Source of the DNA: G965229605 sp965229605
GTDB lineage: Bacteria > Pseudomonadota > Alphaproteobacteria > CBDDJK01
Reading direction: 5' to 3'
Assembly: GCA_965229605.1 (NCBI GenBank)
Contig: OZ245892.1
Coordinates: 62,001 to 126,000 of the forward strand
DNA: 64,000 nt
Numbering within the stretch: the stretch's first letter is position 1; each line of letters begins with the position of its first letter. Under the pieces are notes generated by a model. It was not told the DNA's origin. It searched no databases and saw nothing but the letters and a program-made list of their open reading frames with translations. The translations under genes and the position numbers were made by a program. Positions 50,979 through 60,298 of the stretch are shown piece after piece.

Positions 50979-52313
50979 TTATTTTACGCGTTTATAGAGG
51001 CATTCTCCGGCACGCACGGTCCGCAAAGCCCGCCCTTGCAGCATCAATCCGCCAAAAGCGGTGTTTTTTGACTTTCCGGTCAGTTCGTCTTCCTTGACGA
51101 CAAAGGCATGATCAAGGTCAATCAGGACAAGGTCGGCGGGTGCGCCGGGGGCAAGCTGTCCGGCTGGCAGACGAAAGCGTCGGGCCGGGTTGCAGGTCAC
51201 CAGAGCCAGAGCTTCCAACAGTGAAAGTGCTTCGGACTGATAGAGGTTCAACACCCCGGCGAGCAGGGTTTCAAGCCCGGTCACGCCAAATTCGGCCTGG
51301 GCAAAAGGCAGCCGCTTTGAATCCTGGTCTTGCGGGCTATGATCGCTGACAACCATATCAATCACCCCGTTTTTCAAGGCCTCAACCACGGCCAGCCGGT
51401 CATTTTCGTGACGCAGAGGCGGCATGACCTTGGCAAAGGTCCGGTAATCAAGAACCGACAGTTCATTAAGCAGGAAATAATGGGGGGCGGTGTCGGCGGT
51501 CACCTTCAGCCCGCTGGCTTTGGCGGTTGCCAGGGCTTCAATCGCCCCGCTGGTTGAAACAAGGCTGAAATGCAGCCCGCGCCCGTTCGCGGCGATGGCA
51601 GGCCCCATTGAGTCCAAAAGTCGGCAATCACGCTCAATCGCCAAGGTTTCAGCAACGCCGGGGCTTCCTGAAAGACCAAGTCGGGTGGCCAGTTCGCCAC
51701 TATTCATCACCCCGCCCCAGCCAAGTTCAGGCTCAAGGGCTGGCTGCACGATCAAGGCCTCATGCGCGCTACCATAGGATAAAAGGCGGCGCATCAGTTT
51801 GGGGGAGGAAATGGCCCGCTTTGAATCGCCAAAAGCCACCGCCCCGGCTTCGCCTAACAAGCCAATTTCTGTGATTTCTTCGCCTTGCAGCCCACGGGTT
51901 GCGGCGGCGATCACATAAAGGGCGGGGCCCTTGACCGACTGGCGATGCCGCCAGAGCGAGTCAACAATGGTCGGGGAATCGGTCACCGGATCGGTGTCGG
52001 GCAGCTGGATGATAGAGGTAATCCCGCCACTCAGGGCCGCATGGCCAATGCTGGTCACGCCGTCCTTTTGTCCTGCCGTATTGTCCTGTTCAAGGTTCGG
52101 GCAATGAACCCGCGCATCAATCAGGCCGGGGGCCAGGACATGGCCCTGACAATCAACGCGCTGGTCAACCGATGGTGCGCCTTTCTTGAACAGATTGGGT
52201 CCCAGATCAACAATCTGGTCGCCTTCGGTTAAAAGGGCACCCATCTCGTCCAGGCCGCTGGCCGGGTCAACCAGCCGCGCATTTAAATAGGCAATACGAT
52301 CCTGTCTTTGCAT
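50979..52313 (-). CDS. pyrC: Dihydroorotase-like protein PyrC' (catalytic residues missing)
   Basis: 444-residue amidohydrolase, class I dihydroorotase family. Fold landmarks are present (QLPDTDPVTDSP, TADTAPHYFLL, VVSDHSPQ). However, the metal-binding HxH is R68-V-H70 (LIDARVHCPN) and the following LREPG is lost; the HxED segment reads VQPALEP and HVSTA reads LVSTS. Two or more zinc ligands are therefore gone. In pseudomonads the pyrBC' pair encodes exactly such an inactive partner needed for aspartate transcarbamoylase assembly; the 3-bp spacing from pyrB supports the same role. An active dihydroorotase should exist elsewhere. Confidence 0.88.
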   Translation of the reverse strand: MQRQDRIAYLNARLVDPASGLDEMGALLTEGDQIVDLGPNLFKKGAPSVDQRVDCQGHVLAPGLIDARVHCPNLEQDNTAGQKDGVTSIGHAALSGGITSIIQLPDTDPVTDSPTIVDSLWRHRQSVKGPALYVIAAATRGLQGEEITEIGLLGEAGAVAFGDSKRAISSPKLMRRLLSYGSAHEALIVQPALEPELGWGGVMNSGELATRLGLSGSPGVAETLAIERDCRLLDSMGPAIAANGRGLHFSLVSTSGAIEALATAKASGLKVTADTAPHYFLLNELSVLDYRTFAKVMPPLRHENDRLAVVEALKNGVIDMVVSDHSPQDQDSKRLPFAQAEFGVTGLETLLAGVLNLYQSEALSLLEALALVTCNPARRFRLPAGQLAPGAPADLVLIDLDHAFVVKEDELTGKSKNTAFGGLMLQGRALRTVRAGECLYKRVK

Positions 52314-52316
52314 AGA

Positions 52317-53393
52317 TCAGTTCTTCTTTAACGCCTTTTTAGATGATTTTTGACGTTGCGGGCGAGTCAATAAATCCAGCAGCGCCATGCGCACCGCCAC
52401 CCCCATCAGCACCTGTTCCAGAATTAGGGAGCGGTCAATATCATCGGCAAGTTCTGAATCAATCTCGATCCCGCGGTTGATCGGGCCGGGGTGCATGACA
52501 AGTGCATCCGGTTTGGCATGTTGAAGTTTTGCCCGGTCAAGCCCGTAATAGCGGAAATATTCACGAATGGAGGGGACATAATTGCCTTGCATCCGTTCAA
52601 CCTGCAAGCGCAGCATCATCACGATATCACAGCCGCGCAAACCTTCGATCATATCATGGGTGCAGGTGACGCCCAGGGCCTCGATCCCCGAAGGCATCAG
52701 GGTTGGCGGGGCAATCAGGCGGACATCTGCCCCCATGGTGCGCAGCAAATGAATGTTGGAGCGTGCGACCCGGCTATGGGCAATATCGCCAGCAATCGCG
52801 ACGGTCAGATCATGCAGCCGTCCAAGTCGTCTGCGAATAGACAAGGCATCCAGCAAGGCCTGGGTCGGATGTTCATGGCTGCCATCGCCAGCATTGATGA
52901 CCGGGGCGGTGACTTTTTCAGCCAGCAGCTGGACGGCCCCGGCATCTGAATGGCGCACGACCAGCGCATCTGGCTGCATGGCATTCAAGGTCATGGCGGT
53001 ATCAATCAGGGTTTCCCCTTTTTTGATGGAGGAGCCATCGGTGGTGATATTGATAACCGATCCGCCAAGCCGCATTCCGGCGGTTTCAAAACTGACGCGG
53101 GTGCGGGTTGAATTTTCAAAAAAGAGGTTGATCACCGTCATGCCCTGCAAGGGAAGAGGCAAGGGTATGTTATGATCGATCATCCGGGCATAGTCATCGG
53201 CCAGATCAAGGATAGTCTTGATTTGATCGGGCTGCATTCCGGCGATTTGCAACAGATTTTGGATGGGCGTTGAATCCTCTTTTATAGAGCCATCACCCAT
53301 AGAGGCATCACTCTGGCCTTTAATTTTTTCGTCTGGAGGAACGGGTGCGCTCAATTTGAAAAACTGGTCCCGAACAGAATATTTGGCAGCCAT
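52317..53393 (-). CDS. pyrB: Aspartate carbamoyltransferase catalytic chain
   Basis: Condenses carbamoyl phosphate with aspartate in pyrimidine synthesis. FFENSTRTRVSFETAGMRLG carries the carbamoyl-phosphate loop, GDGSHEHPTQALLDALSIRR the second site, and VMHPGPINRGIEID the C-terminus. The first ~50 residues are an extension not found in the usual ~310-residue chain, and starting at 53393 overlaps dctM by 43 bp. A start at 53300 would remove the overlap; neither has a good ribosome site. pyrI is absent; PyrC' is its likely partner. Confidence 0.94.
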   Translation of the reverse strand: MAAKYSVRDQFFKLSAPVPPDEKIKGQSDASMGDGSIKEDSTPIQNLLQIAGMQPDQIKTILDLADDYARMIDHNIPLPLPLQGMTVINLFFENSTRTRVSFETAGMRLGGSVINITTDGSSIKKGETLIDTAMTLNAMQPDALVVRHSDAGAVQLLAEKVTAPVINAGDGSHEHPTQALLDALSIRRRLGRLHDLTVAIAGDIAHSRVARSNIHLLRTMGADVRLIAPPTLMPSGIEALGVTCTHDMIEGLRGCDIVMMLRLQVERMQGNYVPSIREYFRYYGLDRAKLQHAKPDALVMHPGPINRGIEIDSELADDIDRSLILEQVLMGVAVRMALLDLLTRPQRQKSSKKALKKN

Positions 53394-55159
53394 TCGGAGA
53401 GGGCCGGGAAGAAGGCGACGATAAGGATTGTGATGAGTTGCAGTCCGATAAAGGGGAGGACTCCTTTATAGATTTGCATGGTTGTGATGGAGGGGGGGGC
53501 GACTCCGCGCAGATAGAAGAGTGAAAATCCGAAAGGCGGGGTCAGGAAGGAGGTTTGCAGGTTAAGGGCGATAAGGATACCGAGCCAGAGCGGGCTGATG
53601 AAGTCGTTGGAGAGCAGGACGGGGGCGACCATTGGCACGACGACGAAGGTGATTTCGATAAAATCGAGGAAGAATCCGAGCAGGAACATGACGAGCATGA
53701 CGACGGCGAGGGCGCCCCAGATCCCGCCTGGCAGGCCGGTTAGGGCGGCATGGACCATTTCTTCGCCGCCTAGTCCGCGAAAGACCAGGCTAAAGAGGGC
53801 GGCGCCGATCAGGATGACAAAGACCATGGAGGAGATTTCCATGGTCTGGCGGTTGACTTCTGGCAGAATACCTGTGGCCCAGACCCGGGTGAGGGCGACC
53901 AGAATACCATAGACCAGAACCAGGGTTGCGCCGATAGCCAGCAGAATACCGATCATATCGATGGGGGGGATGGAATCGCGGGTGACGCGTAAATCGAGTA
54001 TTTCGTTGAGCAGCAGCATCACGGCAAGCGACAAGGCGGCCATATAGATTGGTGTTTTCGCGCCCGAGCGGGCTTCGAGTGATAAAAGGCTTATTTTTAA
54101 AAGTCCGGTGCGTGCGGCGACCAGTCCGATGGCAGCCCCGAACAGCAAGCCTGCAATCGCCTGTTCAAACAGCGTTGCGCCCAGAATAGCCCCCAGGAGC
54201 AGCCCGCCCATGGAGGCCCCCATCAGGCGTGAAAGCCGGTCGGTTGCGTTTGAGGGGTCAATTTCTTTATAGGGAAAATTAAGTTCCTTCACCCGAATCC
54301 CGGCCAGAAGAATAGAGCCAATGCCGCCAACGGCTGCGGCTTCGGTGGGGGTGGCGACTCCGGCAAGAATGGAGCCCAGCACGGCAATAATCAGCAGCAG
54401 GGCGGGCAGCAGCGCATGCATGACCTGACTGCCAAGATTGCTGCTTTCGCTTTCATCGATTTCAATCGGCGGGCTTGAGTCGGGTTTGATCAGGGCCACG
54501 ATCATTTGATAGGCGATATAAAGCCCGACCAGAATAAGCCCGGGCAGCAAGGCCCCGGCGAACAGATCGCCGACGGACAGAGGTTCAGGCGACCAGTTTC
54601 CGATTTTTCGCTGGGCATTGATATAGGCATTGGCGAGCTGATCGCCGAGGATGACCAGCACGATGGAGGGCGGGATAATCTGGCCCAAGGTTCCGGCGGC
54701 ACAGATCATCCCGCAGCTCAGGGAAGGGTCATAGCCGCGTTTAAGCATGGTTGGCAGGCTTAAAAGTCCCATGGTGACGACGGTTGCCCCGACGATGCCG
54801 GTTGTTGCGGCGAGCAGCATACCGACAACGGCGACTGAAATGCCGAGTCCGCCGGGCAACCGTCCGAACAATCGGCCCATGGTTTCCAGCAGTTCTTCGG
54901 AGACTTTGGAGCGTTCCATCATCACCCCCATGAAGACGAACAGGGGGACAGCGATCAGGACTTCGTTCCACATGGCGGTTCCGAAGATTCGGTTGGTGAG
55001 GGCATTGACGAATTGCCAGTCGAAGATTCCGGCAGCTTCACCGATCAGGGCAAAGATCAGGGCGGTTCCTGACAGGGTAAAAGCGACGGGGAAGCCCATC
55101 AGCAGCAAGCCGCAGACCGAGGCGAACATCAGCACCACGAGGATTTCGGATAGAATCAT
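53351..55159 (-). CDS. dctM: TRAP transporter large permease DctM (long form)
   Basis: 602 residues, hydrophobic throughout. Family landmarks: MGFPVAFTLSGTALIFA near 20, TGIVGATVVTMGLLSLPTMLKRGYD near 117, CAAGTLGQIIPPSIVLVILG, GVATPTEAAAVGGIGSI, and FFLDFIEITFVVVPMVAPVL near 510. Common DctM is ~430 residues; the extra ~170 lie at ~290-460 and add membrane segments. Imports an organic acid or similar solute using ion gradients. The binding protein DctP is not in the window. Confidence 0.92.
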   Translation of the reverse strand: MILSEILVVLMFASVCGLLLMGFPVAFTLSGTALIFALIGEAAGIFDWQFVNALTNRIFGTAMWNEVLIAVPLFVFMGVMMERSKVSEELLETMGRLFGRLPGGLGISVAVVGMLLAATTGIVGATVVTMGLLSLPTMLKRGYDPSLSCGMICAAGTLGQIIPPSIVLVILGDQLANAYINAQRKIGNWSPEPLSVGDLFAGALLPGLILVGLYIAYQMIVALIKPDSSPPIEIDESESSNLGSQVMHALLPALLLIIAVLGSILAGVATPTEAAAVGGIGSILLAGIRVKELNFPYKEIDPSNATDRLSRLMGASMGGLLLGAILGATLFEQAIAGLLFGAAIGLVAARTGLLKISLLSLEARSGAKTPIYMAALSLAVMLLLNEILDLRVTRDSIPPIDMIGILLAIGATLVLVYGILVALTRVWATGILPEVNRQTMEISSMVFVILIGAALFSLVFRGLGGEEMVHAALTGLPGGIWGALAVVMLVMFLLGFFLDFIEITFVVVPMVAPVLLSNDFISPLWLGILIALNLQTSFLTPPFGFSLFYLRGVAPPSITTMQIYKGVLPFIGLQLITILIVAFFPALSEWLPNILFGTSFSN

Positions 55160-55677
55160 GAGGTCTCCTCTGGTTCGCGCAGCACCAGGATGGCATTTGC
55201 AGCCATCGCGAGTCCTTGCAGGAACATCAACAGGCCAAAGACCATGATCAGGCTTTTCAGCAGAAATACGGCCTGGATGCCGCTGGTTTCCTTTGATCCT
55301 TCAAAGACCTGCCAGGCATTGGCGACATAGGCAATGCTGCTTTCAAAGATCACGGCAGAGACGGGCAGCAGGAAAATAATGGAGCCGATAAGGTCAACGC
55401 GGGCTTTAGTGCGGGGTTTGGCTTCGCGGTAGAAGACATCGACCCGGACATGCCCGTCGCGCAACAAGGTATAGGCTGCACCGATCATAAACAGCAGGGA
55501 ATGCATATAGATAATTGATTCCTGCATGAAGATAGAGCCGACTCCGAACACATAGCGCATGACGACAACGGTGAACTGGACCAGAATCATGAACAGGGCC
55601 AGCCAGGCGATACTTTGCCCGACCGCCCGGTTAAAGCTGGAAATAAAGCTGGAGCTATGGGCGACCGCTGATTTCAA
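55156..55677 (-). CDS. dctQ: TRAP transporter small permease DctQ
   Basis: 173 residues with four membrane segments (~20-45, 56-75, 98-118, 138-163). SIIYMHSLLFMIGAAYTLLRDGHVRVDVFY is the DctQ motif. Stop overlaps the dctM start by 4 bp. First gene of the run dctQM-pyrBC'-M24, and divergent from hflX with a ~90-bp gap. Confidence 0.92.
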   Translation of the reverse strand: MKSAVAHSSSFISSFNRAVGQSIAWLALFMILVQFTVVVMRYVFGVGSIFMQESIIYMHSLLFMIGAAYTLLRDGHVRVDVFYREAKPRTKARVDLIGSIIFLLPVSAVIFESSIAYVANAWQVFEGSKETSGIQAVFLLKSLIMVFGLLMFLQGLAMAANAILVLREPEETS

Positions 55678-55769
55678 TAATCTCTCCTTAATTTGGCTGG
55701 ACCTTAGGTGATGTGAGCTTTTGCGTCAACTTATCTTGCAAGCTGCCTGAAAAGTCTTATGATCGGGTT

Positions 55770-57173
55770 ATGCCTGCAAACGCCCCTAAAGCAAACGCGT
55801 CTCAATCAGACCTTTCTTTAAATACGCAGCCTCTGACTCTGGTTGTGGTGCCGGATATTAAAGCTTCTGTTAACGCCCCGTATATAAATGTCAGGCACAT
55901 TAGAGACAGGCGGGCCGAGGCAATAAGACTCTGCGAAAGCATCGCACTGGAGGTGATTGAAACCAGCACCCCGCGCCTTGAGCGAATCCGCCCGGCCAGC
56001 TATCTTGGCTCCGGGTCGTTAAGCGATCTCCATGATCTGGTTGAAGATAAAGACATCGGGCTTGTTGTCTTTGATTGCAGCTTGACTCCAACCCAGCAGC
56101 GCAACCTTGAACGCGCCCTTGAGTGCAAGGTGATTGACCGCACCGGGCTGATTCTTGAAATTTTTGGGGCGCGGGCGCGCAGCCACGAAGGACGTTTGCA
56201 GGTTGAACTGGCCTCTTTAACCTTTCAACGCTCGCGTCTGGTGCGCAGCTGGACTCACCTTGAACGCCAGCGCGGCGGCTTTGGCTTTACCGGCGGGCCG
56301 GGCGAACGCCAGATTGAAATTGACCGCCGCCTGATTGACCAGCGCATTGGTCGCCTCAACCGCGAACTGGAGCGGGTCAAGCGCACCCGCGCCTTGCACC
56401 GCAAAGCCCGGGCGCGGGTTCCCTATCCGGTGATTGCGCTGGTCGGCTATACCAACGCCGGAAAATCAACACTTTTTAACCAGATGACCGAATCACGGGT
56501 TCTGGCGAAAAATATGCTCTTCTCAACCCTTGACCCCACCATGCGCCGGGTTGATTTGCCCAATGGCCAACCGGTCATTCTGTCCGATACCGTCGGTTTT
56601 ATTTCCGATCTGCCGCACGAGTTGGTCGCCGCTTTCCATGCCACACTGGAAGATGTTGAAGATGCCGATATTATCTTGCATGTGGTGGATGCCGCCGCGC
56701 CGGATCATCGCCTGGAAATGGAGGATGTCCGGCAAGTGCTGGCAACCCTTGACCTTAAAAAGGAAGCCCCGGTTGTGACAGTCTTCAATAAAACCGACCT
56801 GCTACCGCCTGTTGGCGAGCCCGATTCTTTTGATAAAAAAGATTCTTTTGATAAAACAGATTCTTCTGGCAACAGACAATGCCGGGTGTCCGCCTTGACC
56901 GGACAAGGCATGGACCAGCTTCTCGCCATGATTGAAGCGGCCTTGCGCGATTCTCCGGCACAGGGCTTTGTCACCCATCAATATCAACTCAATGTCTTTC
57001 AGGATCGCCACTTCGGAAAGGCCTACGCTTTCTTGCATCAGCACGGCCACCAGCTGCGAGTCATCAAAGATGATCCCGAAAAGGGACAACAGGTCTTTGA
57101 AGTCACCTGGTCCAGGCAGGATGATCGTCGCTATCGCCAGCAATTTGGCCGCACCTCACCAGTTTCAGCCTGA
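55770..57173 (+). CDS. hflX: GTPase HflX
   Basis: Ribosome-associated GTPase that splits or rescues stalled ribosomes. N-terminal domain with YLGSGSLSDLHDLVEDKDIGLVVFDCSLTPTQQRNLE and VIDRTGLILEIFGARARSHEGRLQVELA, then RGGFGFTGGPGERQIEIDRR, then the G domain: G1 LVGYTNAGKSTLFN, DTVGFI in G3, NKTDLL in G4. 467 residues from the ATG at 55770. An 18-bp tandem repeat inserts DSFDKKDSFDKTDSS (~352-366), just after the NKTDLL motif. hfq, its usual neighbour, is absent. Confidence 0.94.
   Translation: MPANAPKANASQSDLSLNTQPLTLVVVPDIKASVNAPYINVRHIRDRRAEAIRLCESIALEVIETSTPRLERIRPASYLGSGSLSDLHDLVEDKDIGLVVFDCSLTPTQQRNLERALECKVIDRTGLILEIFGARARSHEGRLQVELASLTFQRSRLVRSWTHLERQRGGFGFTGGPGERQIEIDRRLIDQRIGRLNRELERVKRTRALHRKARARVPYPVIALVGYTNAGKSTLFNQMTESRVLAKNMLFSTLDPTMRRVDLPNGQPVILSDTVGFISDLPHELVAAFHATLEDVEDADIILHVVDAAAPDHRLEMEDVRQVLATLDLKKEAPVVTVFNKTDLLPPVGEPDSFDKKDSFDKTDSSGNRQCRVSALTGQGMDQLLAMIEAALRDSPAQGFVTHQYQLNVFQDRHFGKAYAFLHQHGHQLRVIKDDPEKGQQVFEVTWSRQDDRRYRQQFGRTSPVSA
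56823..56867. repeat. 18-bp tandem repeat in hflX
   Basis: 56823-56840 and 56841-56858 are identical apart from two bases near the end; 56859-56867 is half a third copy. In frame; encodes DSFDKK, DSFDKT, DSS in a loop after the G4 motif. Confidence 0.88.
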
Positions 57174-57199
57174 CTAAAAATAACGAAACAGCAAAAACC

Positions 57200-57832
57200 A
57201 TGAATATATCCCTTATCCTCAGTTTTCTTGGCGGCTATCTGATCGGCTCTATCCCCTGGGGGCTGGTCCTCACCCGGCTGGGTGGACTCGGCGATATCCG
57301 CAAAATCGGCTCCGGAAATATCGGCGCCACCAACGTCTTGCGCACCGGTCATAAATCTATCGCCCTCGCCGTCCTGCTGCTTGACGGACTCAAAGGCGCC
57401 GCCGCCGTATGGGCCGCCGGATATTTTATCGGACGCGAAAACTTCGTCTTTGAACTCTATATCTATAGCGGCAGCCTGCCCGCACTGGCCGCTGGCCTCG
57501 GTGCCGTGCTCGGCCATAACTTCCCGCTCTGGCTGCGCTTTAAAGGCGGGAAAGGAGTCGCAACAACCCTTGGAGTCATCACCGCGCTCAGCTGGCCAAC
57601 CGGCCTGGTCTGCGCCCTGGTCTGGCTCGTAACCGCCCTCGTCCTGCGCTATTCATCGCTCGCCGCCCTCGTCAGCCTCAGCCTGTCGCCCGGCGTGATC
57701 TACCTGTTTGAAGGGGACCGGCGAATGGGCTACCTCGCCGCCCTGCTCGCCCTCATGTCCTGGCTGCGACACCGCGAAAATATCCACCGCCTGCGAACCG
57801 GAACCGAAGGAAAAATCAAACTTAAAAAATAA
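57200..57832 (+). CDS. plsY: Glycerol-3-phosphate acyltransferase PlsY
   Basis: Membrane enzyme that acylates glycerol-3-phosphate from acyl-phosphate, the first phospholipid step. 210 residues. YLIGSIPWGLVLTR (motif 1), IGSGNIGATNVLRTG (motif 2 with the phosphate loop), and GHNFPLWLRFKGGKGVATTLG (motif 3) are present. Starts 26 bp after hflX. A small hairpin (GCAAATA-5-TATTTGC, 57849-57867) follows its stop. Confidence 0.95.
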   Translation: MNISLILSFLGGYLIGSIPWGLVLTRLGGLGDIRKIGSGNIGATNVLRTGHKSIALAVLLLDGLKGAAAVWAAGYFIGRENFVFELYIYSGSLPALAAGLGAVLGHNFPLWLRFKGGKGVATTLGVITALSWPTGLVCALVWLVTALVLRYSSLAALVSLSLSPGVIYLFEGDRRMGYLAALLALMSWLRHRENIHRLRTGTEGKIKLKK

Positions 57833-58022
57833 CCCCGATTCTTCCCGCGCAAATATTCTATATTTGCCGATATTTAACTATGTTACATTTTGTCATATGT
57901 CTTGATTTGATCGACAGTTCTTTTTTTCCTATCTACCCTTGAAAGGCCTAGCCTTCTGGCTACATGATGCAGGTCTCGTAACAAAAAGACGGTAATAATA
58001 AATTAAAATAATGGAGTATTTG

Positions 58023-59093
58023 ATGTTTGACCGGTTGCATGCAGAGCTCAACAATACCAGCGATTTTATAGCCGGTGATCTTGTTTCTGGTGATCTTGGG
58101 ACTTTACCAATTTCCCCTAATCCGCGAAAGCTGCTCAATATTGAAGCCAGCCTTGAGCGTCTGTCCCCTTCTTCCCAAAATATTGATGATATCCTCTCGG
58201 CAATTTTTCACAGCGACCATCAGGCCACCATCGCCCAACCAGCTACATTGCACGGCAACGGACTGCACACCAACGTGCAGACAGAAGTCATCCTCAATCC
58301 GGCAAAACCCGGAACCGGCATTGTCTTCCGGCGCAGCGATCTCGAAACAGATAACCTGATTCCAGCCCGCTATGACCGCGTGACCTCAACCCATCTTTCA
58401 ACAAAAATCGAAAATGACGCAGGCGTATCTGTCGATACCATCGAACATTTGATGGCTGCCCTCTATGCATTCGGCCTCAGCAATCTGATCATTGATGTCT
58501 CGGGGCCTGAAATTCCGATCCTTGATGGCTCCTCTGCCCCGTTCGTGGAGGCTGTCTTCCGCGCCGGACTGCAACAGCAAGCGGCCTTGCGCGCCCGACT
58601 CTATGTCCGGCGACCGGTTGAAGCCCGCCTGGAAGATGGAAGCTATGCCCGCTTGCTGCCAGCCGATAATCAAGATAATCCTGCCCTGCAGCTTTCAATG
58701 GATATCGAATATCCAGCCGAAGCGATTGGACAACAGACCTTCTCAACCGTGCTTGGCCCGCAGACTTTTGCCGGGCTGCTGGCTGATTCGCGAACCTTTT
58801 GCCTGCGCAAGGATGTTGAAACCATGCGCGCACACGGTTTGATCAAAGGCGGCAGTTTGAAAAATGCTGTCGTTGTCGATGGGCCCACCGTCCTTAACCC
58901 GGAAGGGCTGCGCCATAAAGACGAATTCGTCCGCCATAAATTACTGGATGCCGTCGGCGACTTGGCACTTACCGAGATGCCGATTATTGGCGCATTTGAA
59001 GGATGGCGCGCCGGACATGGGCTGAATAATCAGCTTTTACGCACCCTGTTCGAAGACCCCGACAATTATCAAATCATCCCCCCCGCAGCTTAG
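58023..59093 (+). CDS. lpxC: UDP-3-O-acyl-GlcNAc deacetylase LpxC with N-terminal extension
   Basis: Zinc enzyme committing to lipid A synthesis. Zinc and catalytic residues are in IEHLMAAL (H142), FVRHKLLDAVGDL (H305, D309) and GHGLNNQLL (H332); TLHGNGLHT is the usual LpxC N-terminal block. That block usually begins within ~20 residues of the start, but here comes after ~66 residues of unrecognised sequence. ATG at 58023 is used; one four codons upstream is possible. Not linked to ftsZ here. Confidence 0.93.
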   Translation: MFDRLHAELNNTSDFIAGDLVSGDLGTLPISPNPRKLLNIEASLERLSPSSQNIDDILSAIFHSDHQATIAQPATLHGNGLHTNVQTEVILNPAKPGTGIVFRRSDLETDNLIPARYDRVTSTHLSTKIENDAGVSVDTIEHLMAALYAFGLSNLIIDVSGPEIPILDGSSAPFVEAVFRAGLQQQAALRARLYVRRPVEARLEDGSYARLLPADNQDNPALQLSMDIEYPAEAIGQQTFSTVLGPQTFAGLLADSRTFCLRKDVETMRAHGLIKGGSLKNAVVVDGPTVLNPEGLRHKDEFVRHKLLDAVGDLALTEMPIIGAFEGWRAGHGLNNQLLRTLFEDPDNYQIIPPAA

Positions 59094-59130
59094 GGGTCCT
59101 GAGCCTGTTATATAACGCGGGAATTTTCCG

Positions 59131-60168
59131 CTAGAGACTTGAACTGTCCGTGTGGAGTATTCCGTCGGGATTGAAGGCACGAAAGGCAAAGGCAAAAGGC
59201 GTATCGTGGACGACTGGCTGATCGGGATTGTCCTTGCGCACCACCTCAATCGCCGCAATCAAGCGGCCTTGCGCAATATCACTCTGGTCGAGAGCTGAAT
59301 TCATCTGTCCTGCCGTGCGGATGATAAATTCATCTGTCTCAATCTCTCCGACGGTTTCAAGCAGCGGGAAAGACCAGGCTTCGCCCTCAATCGCCACCAC
59401 CCGTGCCATGGGCGAAATTCCTTCGGCTCCTTCATCAAAATGCCCGGCAAATAAAAACGGGCGGGCACTGGTGTCATAGCCGCCATAGGGATTGCGCCCG
59501 TAAGGCCGCAAGAAATTCATCGGCTCCGACAAGATTTCTCCCTCAGGATAGCGGGCTTTGAACAGTTCAAAGGGCAGGGTGGTGCTTGGCAGCATCGTCA
59601 GCCGGGTTCCGGCATAATGCCCGACAATGGCCTCCCCGCTATATTGCTGCCACCAACTTTCACTGGTGCGGTCATACATGACCAGGTCGGAATTGCGCAA
59701 AAGCCCGGTTGTGCCGAACATCAGTTCCTTGCCGTCAATGCGGCGGTCAAAAACCAGGGCCGAATTACACAGCGGGCAAAAAGTGATGGCAACAGGAACC
59801 TCGTCAAACTGGTCATTGACGATTTCATGATACATCAGATAGCGGATGGGATAAGCCCGGGCCTTGCCGTCAATTTTGACCGCAATAACCGGCTCCCGGT
59901 CACTCAGGCCGGGATCAGAATCGGCAATCGGGGTAAATTGTGGGCGATCAATCGACGGAATACCGTCTTTGGGCGGGCCGCCTGATTGAATTTCCGAAAG
60001 ATCAACCAGCGTCTGTGAAAAGTCGGTATCCGGCCAGGCCGCTTTGAAATGTTGGGCTGAAGCCGAAGATATTGCCAGCCCGGTGAAAAGCACAAAGCCT
60101 GTCACAGCCGTGAAAACACGCCCCCACCATTCATTATATTTGGCTTTATAGTTGGGTTGATGTGCCAT
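59131..60168 (-). CDS. DUF3179 family exported protein
   Basis: 345 residues with a membrane segment/signal (~19-38, ending ASA). DUF3179 landmarks: VIAVKIDGKARAYPIRYLMYHEIVND, VAITFCPLCNSALVFDRR (paired cysteines), FGTTGLLRNSDLVMYDRTSESWWQQYSGEAIVG and a MARVVAIEGEAWSFP block. Function unknown in the family; the CPLC motif suggests a metal or thiol role. Divergent from the dehydratase gene with a ~130-bp shared gap. Confidence 0.88.
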   Translation of the reverse strand: MAHQPNYKAKYNEWWGRVFTAVTGFVLFTGLAISSASAQHFKAAWPDTDFSQTLVDLSEIQSGGPPKDGIPSIDRPQFTPIADSDPGLSDREPVIAVKIDGKARAYPIRYLMYHEIVNDQFDEVPVAITFCPLCNSALVFDRRIDGKELMFGTTGLLRNSDLVMYDRTSESWWQQYSGEAIVGHYAGTRLTMLPSTTLPFELFKARYPEGEILSEPMNFLRPYGRNPYGGYDTSARPFLFAGHFDEGAEGISPMARVVAIEGEAWSFPLLETVGEIETDEFIIRTAGQMNSALDQSDIAQGRLIAAIEVVRKDNPDQPVVHDTPFAFAFRAFNPDGILHTDSSSL

Positions 60169-60298
60169 GATGCCTCCCGCCCCGCCGGTTGTTTCTAAAA
60201 ACTATCTTTAAAGATTATTCGGGCCGGAGGTCATTCCGTTACGCGGTTTTGCGATTGATTTTGACAGGCTGTTCCTCATCAGTATAGGTTTAAACAGT

